A stretch of 47,475 nt of DNA from Paludibacteraceae bacterium. Lineage in GTDB: Bacteria; Bacteroidota; Bacteroidia; Bacteroidales; Paludibacteraceae. Below, in pieces: positions 36,275 to 43,446 of the stretch. The first letter of the stretch is position 1. The number at the start of each line of letters is the position of its first letter. Below the pieces are notes generated by a model that saw only the letters and a program-made list of their open reading frames with translations, had not been told where the DNA came from and ran no database searches. Where the stretch lies: positions 1 through 47,475 of the forward strand of contig JAEDGZ010000015.1 in assembly GCA_016297215.1 (NCBI GenBank), in the 5' to 3' direction. Position numbers and translations under genes: made by a program.

Positions 36275-36862
36275 TTAATTATACACAACGTACCCCGCGA
36301 TGCCTGCTAAGACGATGAGCAGGATGGGGTGGGAGAGCGAGGAGAGCAGTTTCTGCACTCCTCTGTTTTTTATCCCTTTGGTCAGTTCGGGGAGGATGGT
36401 GAGGAGGAAGACCACGGCGAAGAAGAGCCAACTCTTCCAATCGATGAACGAGTCGGGGGTGATGAGGAGCAACGCTGCGGCGGCAATCAGTCCGATGACT
36501 GCAAAGCGGAGCATGCGGAGCGTGTTTTGGAAATACGGATTGGTGCGGAAGCGCGTGCTGAGGAAGAAATAGAGTCGGCAGATGGAGAGCATGATGATAA
36601 GGCTCGGGAGGATGATGGCGAAGGTAGCGAGCAGACTGCCCCAGACGCTGCCCGTAGCAGTGTAGCCCACGTAGGTGGCGCAGTTGATGCCGATAGGTCC
36701 GGGCGTTACCTGACTGATAGCCACTATGTCCACGAACTCCGACTGTGACATCCACGCATTCGTCTCCACCTCGTGCTGGATAAGCGACAAGATGGCCAAG
36801 CCTCCGCCGAAGCCGAAGAGCCCGATTTTGAAGAAACTGAGAAAGAGTTGCAGGTAAAGCAT
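36275..36862 (-). CDS. chrA: Chromate transporter, half-size (second of pair)
   Basis: One half of a short-chain CHR transporter pair in the inner membrane. The 195-residue protein begins LQLFLSFFKIGLFGFGGGLAILSLIQHEV and has SQVTPGPIGINCATYVGYT, the family's FGGG and PGP motifs. Several membrane helices follow. The other half is at 37037–37579, upstream in the transcription direction, separated by a 174-bp spacer with an inverted-arm element. In many Bacteroidota the halves are adjacent; chromate itself may not be the natural substrate. Confidence 0.88.
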   Translation of the reverse strand: MLYLQLFLSFFKIGLFGFGGGLAILSLIQHEVETNAWMSQSEFVDIVAISQVTPGPIGINCATYVGYTATGSVWGSLLATFAIILPSLIIMLSICRLYFFLSTRFRTNPYFQNTLRMLRFAVIGLIAAAALLLITPDSFIDWKSWLFFAVVFLLTILPELTKGIKNRGVQKLLSSLSHPILLIVLAGIAGYVVYN

Positions 36863-36871
36863 ATTCTTATT

Positions 36872-37057
36872 GGATGAAGGATAAAGGATGAAAGATAAAA
36901 GACTTATTACATTAGTCTCTGAGGTTCCAAGGAGGTGCGGTCGTCAGTTTATCCCTGCTTGTCCCGGCGAGTCGGGAATACAATCGGGAGCCGCACCCTC
37001 AGAGTCGGAACTATTTAGTCTTTTATCCTTTATCTTTTAGCGTAGCGGTCTTTTCTC
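36872..37057. repeat. GGATGAA inverted-arm element between chromate-transporter halves
   Basis: Left arm 36872–36905 (GGATGAA, GGATAAA, GGATGAA, AGATAAA), then the shared ACTTATTACATTAGTCTCTGAG segment, a GGTGCGG–CCGCACC core (36934–36997), GTCGGAACTATTTAG and right arm 37018–37045 (CTTTTATCC, TTTATCTTTTAG). The right arm supplies the stop codon (TAA, complement of 37037–37039) and last residues of the first transporter half. Confidence 0.9.
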
Positions 37058-37579
37058 TTTCAGATACGTATATCCTATCGTAGCCGCGATGGTGATGAAG
37101 ATGACCCATACAGGGCTGAGGCCTGCGAGCCAGATGAGTAGCGCGGCAGCGATGGGTATGAGGGCGGTGAGCCACGTTATCTTCGCCGTGCGTGCTATCT
37201 TCAGCAGCGGTGCGGCGATGAGCGCCACCACGGCAGGGCGGATGCCTTTGAACACCGCTTCCACAGCGGGCTGGTCTTTATAGTCTTGGAAGAGCATGGC
37301 GATAGCCAAGATAATCAGGAACGAGGGCAAGACGGCTCCTAATACCGCCCCCAATACGCCTTTCCATCCGCCGCAACGCCAGCCGATGAAGATGGCGGAG
37401 TTGACGGCGATAATCCCGGGTGCGGCTTGGGCGAGGGCAATCATATTGAGGAACTCCTCCTCGTCTATCCAATGCTTGCGCTCCACTATCTCCCGTTGGA
37501 TAAGTGGTATCATGGCATACCCTCCGCCGAGGGTGAAAGTGCCAATCTTGAGAAAGACCCAAAAGAGTTGAAGGAACAT
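37037..37579 (-). CDS. chrA: Chromate transporter, half-size (first of pair)
   Basis: The other half of the CHR pair. The 180-residue protein starts LQLFWVFLKIGTFTLGGGYAMIPLIQREIV and has ALAQAAPGIIAVNSAIFIGWR, parallel to the second half, so the two likely form an antiparallel heterodimer. Five or so hydrophobic helices are visible, ending VIFITIAATIGYTYLKEK. The last residues RPLR and the TAA are read from a repeat arm. It is transcribed ahead of the second half. Confidence 0.88.
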   Translation of the reverse strand: MFLQLFWVFLKIGTFTLGGGYAMIPLIQREIVERKHWIDEEEFLNMIALAQAAPGIIAVNSAIFIGWRCGGWKGVLGAVLGAVLPSFLIILAIAMLFQDYKDQPAVEAVFKGIRPAVVALIAAPLLKIARTAKITWLTALIPIAAALLIWLAGLSPVWVIFITIAATIGYTYLKEKRPLR

Positions 37580-37737
37580 AAGGAACTTCGTGGTATAAAC
37601 TTCGTGTAAAGAACTTCGTGTAAAGAACTCCGCTTCGCTCCGTGTACAGCCCCGCAGGGTCTTCTTTACAGCGCGTAGCGCTTTCTTACACGAAGTGTCG
37701 TTTCTTACAGCCCGAAGGGCTTTCCTACACGAAGTTA
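37580..37737. repeat. AACTTCGTGTAAAG inverted-arm element
   Basis: Left arm carries AACTTCGTG(T)AAAG three times; right arm ends CTTTCCTACACGAAGTT in inverse orientation. Between them lie short palindromes GCGCGTAGCGC and GCCCGAAGGGC. It fills the space between the udk stop (37739) and the transporter start (37579). Confidence 0.85.
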
Positions 37738-37738
37738 T

Positions 37739-38353
37739 CTACTTGTCCGCGAGTTGCTGTTTGATAAACTTGACGAGCATGTTGATGGCGGCGTTGTTGT
37801 GTCCGCCTTGGGGGATGATGACATCGGCGTAGCGTTTGCAGGGCTCGATGAACTGCTCGTGCATGGGTTTGAGCACGCGCTCGTAGCGCTCCATGACGGC
37901 GGCGACGGTGCGTCCGCGCTCCACGATGTCGCGCTGTATGACGCGGATAAGACGGTCGTCGGCATCGGCATCGACAAAGATTTTCAGGTCCATCTGCTGG
38001 CGCAGTTTCTTGTCGCTCAGCGCCATGATACCCTCGATGACGATGATTTCGCGCGGCTCTATGTGGACAGTCTCGCGCTGGCGGGTGCAGGTGAGGTAGT
38101 CGTAGATAGGTTGCTCTATCGCCTCGCCGTCTTTGAGTTGGGCTATCTGCTTGGCGAGCAGGTGCCAGTCGAAGGCATCGGGGTGGTCGAAGTTGATGTT
38201 CTGCCGCTCTTCTACAGGCACATGGCTGGAGTCTTTGTAGTAAGAGTCCTGCGGAATAACCACTACTTCGCCTTTGGGTAGGCGTTCAATAAGTTTCTTT
38301 ACCACCGTTGTTTTACCCGAGCCGGTGCCGCCCGCAATACCGATGATGAACAT
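37739..38353 (-). CDS. udk: Uridine kinase
   Basis: Phosphorylates uridine/cytidine in pyrimidine salvage. The 204-residue protein begins MFIIGIAGGTGSGKTTVVKKL with the P-loop GGTGSGKTT, and has PQDSYYKD, NFDHPDAFDW with the substrate-binding FDHPDAFD, IYDYLTCTR, IIVIEGIMAL and RLIRVIQRDIVERGR (lid region). Normal length. It is enclosed by two AACTTCGTG-type elements on both sides; its stop codon abuts one of them, and its ATG is 7 bp from the other. Confidence 0.95.
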   Translation of the reverse strand: MFIIGIAGGTGSGKTTVVKKLIERLPKGEVVVIPQDSYYKDSSHVPVEERQNINFDHPDAFDWHLLAKQIAQLKDGEAIEQPIYDYLTCTRQRETVHIEPREIIVIEGIMALSDKKLRQQMDLKIFVDADADDRLIRVIQRDIVERGRTVAAVMERYERVLKPMHEQFIEPCKRYADVIIPQGGHNNAAINMLVKFIKQQLADK

Positions 38354-38354
38354 A

Positions 38355-38546
38355 ATATTGTAACTTCGTGTTTATAACTTCGTGTTTGCAACTCCGCTTT
38401 GCTTCGTGTTTGTAACTTCGTGTATTTAACTCCGCTTCGCTTCGTGTACAGCCCCAAAGGGGCTTCTTTACCCCCGACTTGTCGGGGTTTTACACATAGT
38501 TTTAACAGCCTCGAAGAGGCTTTCTAACAACGCGTAGCGCTTGTGT
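38355..38546. repeat. AACTTCGTGT element, second copy, reaching into phoH
   Basis: Units TAACTTCGTGTTT repeat four times, with AACTCCGCTTCGC inserts, followed by palindromes CCCCAAAGGGG, CCCCGACTTGTCGGGG, GCCTCGAAGAGGC and GCGTAGCGC. The last lies in the final codons (SATRC) of the PhoH gene. Confidence 0.85.
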
Positions 38547-39462
38547 ACGCTTCCACTATTTGTTTCACGAGGGGGTGTCTGACGATGTCTTTCTGGTTGA
38601 ACTCCACGATGGCGATGCCGCGGATGTCTTGCAGCCGTTCGATGGCGTCGCGCAATCCTGACTTCTGCGCGGCGGGGAGGTCTATCTGCGTGAGGTCGCC
38701 CGTGATAATCATCTTGCCGTTGATACCGAGTCGCGTGAGGAACATCTTGAGTTGCGCGGTGGTGGTGTTCTGCGCTTCGTCGAGGATGACGATGGCATCC
38801 GCGAGGGTGCGTCCGCGCATGAAGGCGAGCGGCGCAATCTGTATGGTGCCGCGGTCGAGATACTCGTTGAGTTTGGCGGGCGGCAGCATGTCTTGCAGCG
38901 CGTCGTAGAGCGGCTGCAGATAGGGGTCTATCTTCTCTTTCATGTCGCCGGGCAGGAAACCGAGTTTCTCGCCTGCCTCTACGGCAGGGCGCGAGAGGAT
39001 GATTTTCTTTATCTCTCGGTTTTTCAGTGCGCGTACGGCGAGCGCGATGGCGGTGTAGGTCTTCCCGCTGCCGGCAGGTCCGATGGCGAAGAGCAGGTCG
39101 TTGTCTTCATACGCTTCCACCAGCCGCTGCTGGTTGGCACTGCGAGCAACAATCGACTTGCCATTCACGCCATGGAGGATGAGATGGTCGTGGAGCGGCT
39201 CCTGCGGCTGCTCGCCGTGGAGGAGTTGCAGGATGATTTCTTCGGAGAGGGTGTTGTTCTTGATGCAGAACTGCTCGCAGCGACGCAGGCTATGCTCGAA
39301 CCGCGCGATGGCATCTTCCGCGCCGGTTACCTTTACTTGGTAGCCGCGCGCTACCACCCGCACGTTGGGGTGCTGGTTCTTCAGACAGAGGATATTCTGA
39401 TTATTGACGCCGTAGAAAGTGGCGGTGTCGAGTGCATCGTTGAGGGTTATAACTGACTCCAT
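38524..39462 (-). CDS. phoH: PhoH family ATPase
   Basis: A 312-residue PhoH/YbeZ-type protein, a probable RNA-linked ATPase that often works with the endoribonuclease YbeY. The N-terminal KH-like region has GYQVKVTGAEDAIARFE. The ATPase core shows Walker A AIGPAGSGKTYTAIALAVRAL (about residues 132–152), SRPAVEAGEKLGFLPGDM, Walker B AIVILDEAQNTT and MIITGDLTQIDLP. The end reads IVEAYTSATRC, where the last five residues come from a repeat unit. Length without this tail is normal. ybeY is not in the window. Confidence 0.92.
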   Translation of the reverse strand: MESVITLNDALDTATFYGVNNQNILCLKNQHPNVRVVARGYQVKVTGAEDAIARFEHSLRRCEQFCIKNNTLSEEIILQLLHGEQPQEPLHDHLILHGVNGKSIVARSANQQRLVEAYEDNDLLFAIGPAGSGKTYTAIALAVRALKNREIKKIILSRPAVEAGEKLGFLPGDMKEKIDPYLQPLYDALQDMLPPAKLNEYLDRGTIQIAPLAFMRGRTLADAIVILDEAQNTTTAQLKMFLTRLGINGKMIITGDLTQIDLPAAQKSGLRDAIERLQDIRGIAIVEFNQKDIVRHPLVKQIVEAYTSATRC

Positions 39463-39956
39463 TGGGGGATATAGGTTAGAAATTCTTTGGATGAAGGATG
39501 AAGGACACAGGATGAAGGACTTATTACATTCGTCTCCTTGTAGTCGTTGCTATTTAGTCTTTCATCCTTCATCCTTAATCCTTCGTCCAACTGCACCACT
39601 ATCGTCTCGGGTCCGTTGTGTAGGAAAAGGTAGGGGACTCGGAGTTGGCGGTTGTAGGTGATGGCTTGGTCGAGGGTGCGTTGCGTGAGGGCGACGTGCT
39701 CTGCCTTACATTCAATGAGCACCAGTGGCTGCAACTGCTCGTCATACACCACGGCATCGCAGCGTTTCTTCGCCTCGCCCACGGCGATAGCGACCTCCAC
39801 GCCGATACGCCCTGCGGGGTAGTGGTAGTCGTCCACCAGCCGATGCAAAAACTGCTGTCTGACCCATTCCTCGGGGGTCAGCCGCACCCATCTCCGCCGC
39901 CATGCGCAGAAAACGTACTCTTTGCCGTTGATATCTTTTGTATTGAGTCTCCTCAC
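39447..39956 (-). CDS. HsdR N-terminal domain (PD-(D/E)XK) protein with in-frame repeat insert
   Basis: An orphan protein with the N-terminal nuclease-like domain of type I restriction HsdR, common in Bacteroidota as a stand-alone gene. LTPEEWVRQQFLHRLVDDYHYP, GIGVEVAIAV-like GRIGVEVAIAVGEAKKRCD and LVLIECKAE (E-x-K) mark the fold. About residues 120–156 (DEGLRMKDERLNS … VISPSSCVLHPSSK) are encoded entirely by a GGATGAA element (39489–39598). The remaining FLTYIPQWSQL matches the family's normal end, so the element sits as a clean in-frame insert. The gene overlaps the phoH start by 16 bp. No restriction or modification partner is nearby. Confidence 0.85.
   Translation of the reverse strand: MRRLNTKDINGKEYVFCAWRRRWVRLTPEEWVRQQFLHRLVDDYHYPAGRIGVEVAIAVGEAKKRCDAVVYDEQLQPLVLIECKAEHVALTQRTLDQAITYNRQLRVPYLFLHNGPETIVVQLDEGLRMKDERLNSNDYKETNVISPSSCVLHPSSKEFLTYIPQWSQL
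39489..39598. repeat. Minimal GGATGAA inverted-arm element within the HsdR-N gene
   Basis: GGATGAA, GGATGAA, GGACACA, GGATGAA, GGACTTATTAC, a short centre, then GCTATTTAGTC, TTTCATCC, TTCATCC, TTAATCC, TTCGTCC. About 110 bp with no inserted core. This is the shortest complete member in the window. Confidence 0.9.
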
Positions 39957-39978
39957 GACCCTTTCGCATTATCGCCGA

Positions 39979-40010
39979 CAAAGGTACTGCTTTTTTTTCA
40001 GATATGCAAG
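39979..40010 (-). promoter_or_regulatory. Promoter for HsdR-N/phoH genes
   Basis: On the minus strand CTTG (40007–40010), 20-bp spacer, TACCTTTG (39979–39986). The leader to the ATG at 39956 is about 15 nt. Confidence 0.75.
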
Positions 40011-40133
40011 AGTTTTTGTCAATTTGAAAATTTGTAAATTGACAGGGGTCCCGTAATGTGCAGGCATCCCCGCCTGCTAAATCATTTTCAAATTCTTCCT
40101 TTTTTCGAGTCGTTTTCGAGTCGTTTTCGAGAT
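40011..40133. repeat. Repeat-filled spacer next to the long inverted repeat
   Basis: Contains GTCAATTTGAAAATTTGTAA-type units (40018–40042), the GCAGGC–ATCCCC–GCCTGC palindrome (40060–40077), and TTCGAGTCGTT in 11-nt tandem copies (about 40104–40131). No gene. Confidence 0.75.
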
Positions 40134-40200
40134 ACAGCGAGCGGATTGGTATTGAGAATCGGATTGGGGCGAGAAATGGGTAAATTTAATCGTTCATTTT
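40134..40200. repeat. 67-bp long inverted repeat, left copy (partner 47409–47475)
   Basis: From ACAGCGAGCGGATTGGTATT to ATTTAATCGTTCATTTT this is the reverse complement of the last 67 bases of the window with only two mismatches. The right copy touches the window edge, so the true repeat may be longer. The two copies bracket the seven-gene operon 40234–47293. Confidence 0.95.
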
Positions 40201-40203
40201 TTT

Positions 40204-40226
40204 AGCAGGCGAGACGCCCGCGTCCC
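40204..40226. repeat. GCAGGCGAGACGCCCGC palindrome downstream of fabG
   Basis: Read on the minus strand it is GGGGACGCGGGCGTCTCGCC followed by TGCTAAA, nearly the consensus of the dispersed family. It is 8 bp from the fabG stop and could serve as its terminator. Confidence 0.75.
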
Positions 40227-40233
40227 CAGTATT

Positions 40234-40980
40234 TTAGGAGTACAAGCCGCCGTTGATGGAGATGCACTCGCCCGTGATGTAGCCCGCCTCTTTGGACGCG
40301 AGGAAGCCTACCAGTCCTGCGATTTCCTCCGCCTCGCCGAAACGGTTCATAGGGATGGTCTTCTTCAGTTCGGCTTCATCCAGCCCTTCGACCATGTCGG
40401 TCTTGACAAACCCGGGTGCGACGGCGTTGACCGTGATGTTTTTGCGTCCGACCTCCTGCGCGAGGGCTTTCGTTGCGGCGATGAGTCCGCCCTTGGCGGC
40501 GGAGTAGTTGCACTGACCGGGCAAGCCCTTCAAGCCCGAGAGGGACGCCATGTTGATGATACGGCCGTATTTGTGGCGAATCATCGGTGTGATGAGCGGG
40601 CGGGTAACGTTGTAGAACGAGCAGAGGTTCGTGGTTAGCACGCGGGTGAAGTCCTCGGGCTCCATCCAGACGAGCAGGTTGTCTTTGCGGATACCCGCAT
40701 TGTTGACCAGCACCTCGATATAGTCGTCGGGGTGCGCCTTCTGCCACCCCTCCAACGCGAGGCGCGACGCCTCTACGTCGCTGACGTCGAACTTCAGCAA
40801 CTCTCCGTCGCTGCCCGCCTCGCGCACCAAGGCGAGCGTCTTCTCCGCCTCCGCGTCGTTGGACATATAGTTGATAACTACTCGGTAGCCCATTTGTGCA
40901 AGGCGGAGGGCTACTGCGCGACCTATGCCGCGACTGCCGCCGGTAACTAATGCGAACACGATACTATATTTATTTGACAA
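40234..40980 (-). CDS. fabG: 3-oxoacyl-ACP reductase, FabG/ApeQ-like
   Basis: A short-chain dehydrogenase that reduces the 3-oxo group of an ACP-bound chain with NADPH. TGGSRGIGRAVALRLA is the cofactor loop; LVNNAG, INMASLSG (catalytic Ser) and YSAAKGGLIAATKALA (Tyr and Lys) are present; the end GECISINGGLYS is normal. The first eight codons (MSNKYSIV) derive from a TTTGACAA repeat; a GTG at 40959 gives MFALVTGG and is a good alternative start. It is the last gene of the operon headed by the acyltransferase and would act with the ketosynthase and dehydratases in the cluster. Confidence 0.9.
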   Translation of the reverse strand: MSNKYSIVFALVTGGSRGIGRAVALRLAQMGYRVVINYMSNDAEAEKTLALVREAGSDGELLKFDVSDVEASRLALEGWQKAHPDDYIEVLVNNAGIRKDNLLVWMEPEDFTRVLTTNLCSFYNVTRPLITPMIRHKYGRIINMASLSGLKGLPGQCNYSAAKGGLIAATKALAQEVGRKNITVNAVAPGFVKTDMVEGLDEAELKKTIPMNRFGEAEEIAGLVGFLASKEAGYITGECISINGGLYS

Positions 40981-41282
40981 TTTGACAATTTACTATTTTA
41001 CAATTAACATGAACTCGAAAGTAAGCACTATGGTGCGGCTCCCGCAAACGGGATAAACTTACGACCGCACCTCCTTTTTTATTTCAACAAAAATTTCCAA
41101 AAATTGTTCAAATATTTTTTCTTTAACATATAATTAACGTGTAATCCTGACAAGTCGGGATGCAAGCATTCACCATTAATTCATTACCAAAAACAAAATT
41201 AGTTTTTAAGTGCTGAAAGTATCTACTGATATCGAATTCACGTTACAATTTACAATTAACATGCCAATACTCTGAGCACTAA
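40981..41282. other. 302-bp spacer of repeats between fabG and oxidoreductase
   Basis: Contains TTTGACAATTTGACAATTT units (40969–41008), the GGTGCGG–CCGCACC stem (41032–41071), the second copy of the ~130-bp dispersed repeat (41027–41205), ACAATTTACAATTAACATG (41244–41262) and TGAGCAC heptamers (41262–41300). No gene is seen. Confidence 0.75.
41027..41205. repeat. ~130-bp dispersed repeat, copy 2 (inverse of 23938–24068)
   Basis: Begins with a GGTGCGG…CCGCACC stem, then ATTTCAACAAAAATTTCCAA, ATATTTTTTCTTTAACATAT and, after an extra ~35 bases with CCTGACAAGTCGGG, ATTCATTACCAAAAACAAAA and TTAGTTTTT. Apart from the extra segment it matches copy 1 in inverse orientation over its length. Confidence 0.8.
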
Positions 41283-41300
41283 TCACTGAGCACTGACCAC
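41262..41300. repeat. TGAGCAC heptamer array at 3' end of oxidoreductase gene
   Basis: TGAGCAC, TAATCAC, TGAGCAC, TGACCAC, TGCC: a perfect 7-nt period. On the minus strand it encodes the final residues VVSAQ and the stop of the FAD oxidoreductase. Confidence 0.85.
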
Positions 41301-42692
41301 TGCCTTGCAGGTCATGAGGGCGGTCATGGAGACGCCGAGGATGCCGTGGAGGTTGAGGTTCTGCCCCGTGAGGAAGAGGTTGGGCAGTGGTGTGCGGGAG
41401 GGGAGCACCGTGGTGAGCGGGGTGCGCCAGTCCTTGCGGATGCCGTATGCCGAGCCGCGCGGGGTGAGGGTATAGTGGGTGTAGGATAGCGGCGTGGAGG
41501 TATAGACGCGGTCGATAGCCTCTCGCAAGCCGGGGAGGAACGGCTCCGCCCGCCGCAGGCAGTCTTCGGTCTTCTGCGCCTTGAACGCCACGTAGTCGTC
41601 GCCGCGTCTGCCTCGGGGCTTGTCCGCCCACGGCGCCACCTCCTCCCAACGCATGGGCGTGAGGATGTCCAGCACGTGCGCGTCGGGGTAGAAATGCACC
41701 AGCATGCTGTCGGTGGGGTTCTGCCACAGGTCGGCTCCCTCGCGGTGGATGAAGAGGTTGCGGTTCAGATACGGTAGCGCGTTCGGCTTGAGGCGGATGT
41801 TCGCGGTGAACATGCCGTCGGTGTTGTCCAGCGCGGCGATACGGCGGCGGTAAATCTTGCGGATGGCGGGGCAGTCGTCCACGAGGCTGAGGGTTACGGC
41901 AGGGTGCGTATTAGAGATAAAAAGGTCGGCTTGCAGACGCTCCTCGTCGTTGATTTCCACTTGGTTGATACGCCCGTTGTGCTCCATCAGTCGCGTTACC
42001 TGCGCCCGTGTGCGCACCTGCCCGCCCATCGCCTCAATGCCTTGGCGCAGGCGGTCTGCTATCTGCTGCCCGCCGCCCGAGAGGCGCCACGCGCTCTGTA
42101 TGAACGAGTCGTTAATCTGCGCGAAGGTGTAGAGTGGCAGGGTGTCCGCCCGCAGTTCCATCTTGAGCGACGTGCCAGACAAGACCTGCCGCAAGAGCGG
42201 GTCGCTGATGGTGCGGCAGAGCCAGTCGTGGGCGGACTCGCCGAAGAGCGGATTGCCTTGATAGTCAGGCTGCAAAGGGGCGAAGACATGTTCGCCCACA
42301 TGTTGCAAAAACTGCGTGTATTGGCGCAGGTTCTCCCGCTGGTGGGGGAAGCAGTCCGTGAGTCGCTCGGCAAACGCCTCATGGCCCTGCGCGAAGGGGA
42401 AACGGCGGTCGCCGATGATGACCTCGTCGAAGCAGTCGGTGTCCAGCCGCCGCCACGGCAGGTCGAGCAGGTCAAGATAGGAGAAGATACGGTGCAGCGG
42501 CTGCCCCTCCGCCAGCCCGCCCACGTAGTGGAAGCCCGCGTCGAAGAGCGTGTCGCCGCGGCGGAACGACTGCAGGCAGCCCCCGACACGCGCATCGTGC
42601 TCAAGGACTGTTACCCGAAAGCCCTTCTTCGCCAAGATATAGCCGCACTCCAGCCCTCCCAGCCCTGCTCCTATGATGATGATGGATGACAT
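41283..42692 (-). CDS. FAD-dependent oxidoreductase, phytoene-desaturase/retinol-saturase-like
   Basis: A 469-residue flavoprotein of the CrtI/CrtISO-like family. IIIIGAGLGGLECGYILAKKG (residues 4–24) is the dinucleotide loop, followed by EHDARVGGCLQSF; the C-terminal NLFLTGQNLNLHGILGVSMT matches the second FAD-contact region. In Bacteroidota similar genes occur in flexirubin/aryl-polyene clusters, where they may act on the conjugated chain. Here it lies between fabG and a dehydratase. The exact reaction is unknown. The last residues are encoded by a TGAGCAC heptamer array, and a large repeat element starts 8 bp upstream of the ATG. Confidence 0.85.
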   Translation of the reverse strand: MSSIIIIGAGLGGLECGYILAKKGFRVTVLEHDARVGGCLQSFRRGDTLFDAGFHYVGGLAEGQPLHRIFSYLDLLDLPWRRLDTDCFDEVIIGDRRFPFAQGHEAFAERLTDCFPHQRENLRQYTQFLQHVGEHVFAPLQPDYQGNPLFGESAHDWLCRTISDPLLRQVLSGTSLKMELRADTLPLYTFAQINDSFIQSAWRLSGGGQQIADRLRQGIEAMGGQVRTRAQVTRLMEHNGRINQVEINDEERLQADLFISNTHPAVTLSLVDDCPAIRKIYRRRIAALDNTDGMFTANIRLKPNALPYLNRNLFIHREGADLWQNPTDSMLVHFYPDAHVLDILTPMRWEEVAPWADKPRGRRGDDYVAFKAQKTEDCLRRAEPFLPGLREAIDRVYTSTPLSYTHYTLTPRGSAYGIRKDWRTPLTTVLPSRTPLPNLFLTGQNLNLHGILGVSMTALMTCKAVVSAQ

Positions 42693-42699
42693 TTTGTTT

Positions 42700-42944
42700 G
42701 GATAAAGGATAAAGGATGAAAGACCGATTACTTTCGTCTATGCATCTTCGTCTGCAAAGTGGTTAGACTACCTCCGAATAAAATCCTTCCTAATCTCTGC
42801 AAGGGCGCAGCCCGTAGCAAGGAGTTTGGCAATAATCCTGCTCGCTGACGCTCGCGAGATTCTTGGGATTTTGGCAGAGGATACGGTTTTCTGAGTCAAT
42901 ACTATTTAGTCTTTTATCCTGTGTCCTTAATCCTTTATCCTTTT
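42700..42944. repeat. GGATAAA inverted-arm element with ~110-bp core
   Basis: Arms: GGATAAA, GGATAAA, GGATGAA, AGAC (42700–42724) and TTTTATCC, TGTGTCC, TTAATCC, TTTATCC (42911–42940). The core (42772–42883) with ATCTCTGCAAGGGCG and GCAGAGGATA is shared with the element at 45650–45890. The right arm supplies the TAA stop of the dehydratase at 42935. Confidence 0.9.
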
Positions 42945-43357
42945 AACTCTCCTTTCAGTTCCATATAGACCTCTTCGCCTTTGCCGATGGTGCCGCGGAA
43001 GGTGATGGTGTCTTCGCTGCGGCTGAGGATGGCAACGCGCACCTCCACCTCGGGGTGCTGCTGCGGCGTAACCAAAGTCGTCAGACGGCATTGCTTGATA
43101 TGGCTCAGCAACATGGTCGGCACGTTCGGACTTTTCGGAGCCAATAAGTCTCCCTTTAAGGGAGATTTAGAGGGTCTCCCTTTCTCCAAGCACCGCTCTG
43201 CGCACTCCTTAATCATTTGGATGTTGCACACGCCCGGGGATATAGGCTCACCCGGGAAATGCCCCCGATAGACCTCGCAGTCGGCATTCAACGATACCCG
43301 AAACATCCCCCCGTCGGAGGTGATGTCGGAAGATAATATGTGGTAATAGTTAAGCAT
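42935..43357 (-). CDS. Hotdog-fold 3-hydroxyacyl-ACP dehydratase, ApeI/FabZ-like
   Basis: A 140-residue hotdog protein. YRGHFPGEPISPGVCNIQMIKE (about residues 31–52, catalytic His in GHFPG) matches the FabA/FabZ-like active-site helix region. About residues 58–70 (SKSPLKGDLL) are encoded by a CTCCCTTTAAGGGAG palindrome, an in-frame insert between helix and sheet. The normal-length rest, ending in VYMELKGELKG, fits the fold. The stop comes from a repeat arm. With the neighbouring hotdog gene it could form the dehydration step of a polyene pathway, each acting on different chain lengths. Confidence 0.8.
   Translation of the reverse strand: MLNYYHILSSDITSDGGMFRVSLNADCEVYRGHFPGEPISPGVCNIQMIKECAERCLEKGRPSKSPLKGDLLAPKSPNVPTMLLSHIKQCRLTTLVTPQQHPEVEVRVAILSRSEDTITFRGTIGKGEEVYMELKGELKG
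43148..43186. repeat. CTCCCTT–AAGGGAG palindrome in frame in dehydratase
   Basis: TCTCCCTT and AAGGGAGA form a near-perfect palindrome, with a half copy TCTCCCTTT after it. Related G/C-rich palindromes with CTCCCT/AGGGAG lie at 43964–44001, 44314–44422 and 46440–46502. Confidence 0.8.
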
Positions 43358-43364
43358 AGTTTTT

Positions 43365-43446
43365 TAGTAATAGGTAATAAGTAATAGGTAATATGCACAG
43401 CACGATATTACTTATTACAGCCCGAAGGGCGGATTACTTATTACTT
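43365..43446. repeat. AGTAATA/GGTAATA inverted-arm element
   Basis: AGTAATA, GGTAATA, AGTAATA, GGTAATA (43367–43394), a short centre with GCCCGAAGGGC, then TTACTTATTAC and GATTACTTATTACTTC in inverse. It fills the space between the two dehydratase genes and supplies the stop codon of the upstream one (43441). Confidence 0.9.

Noticed and set aside
36275..37579. The two chromate-transporter genes as one gene broken by an insertion
   Set aside because: Each half has its own complete N-terminus and motif set; half-size CHR pairs are a normal arrangement.
39447..39956. HsdR-N protein as part of a type I restriction system
   Set aside because: No hsdM, hsdS or helicase part is near; it is the stand-alone form common in Bacteroidota.
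43365..43446. Heptamer arrays considered as CRISPR arrays
   Set aside because: Units are 7 nt with no spacers of constant length, and no cas genes are present.
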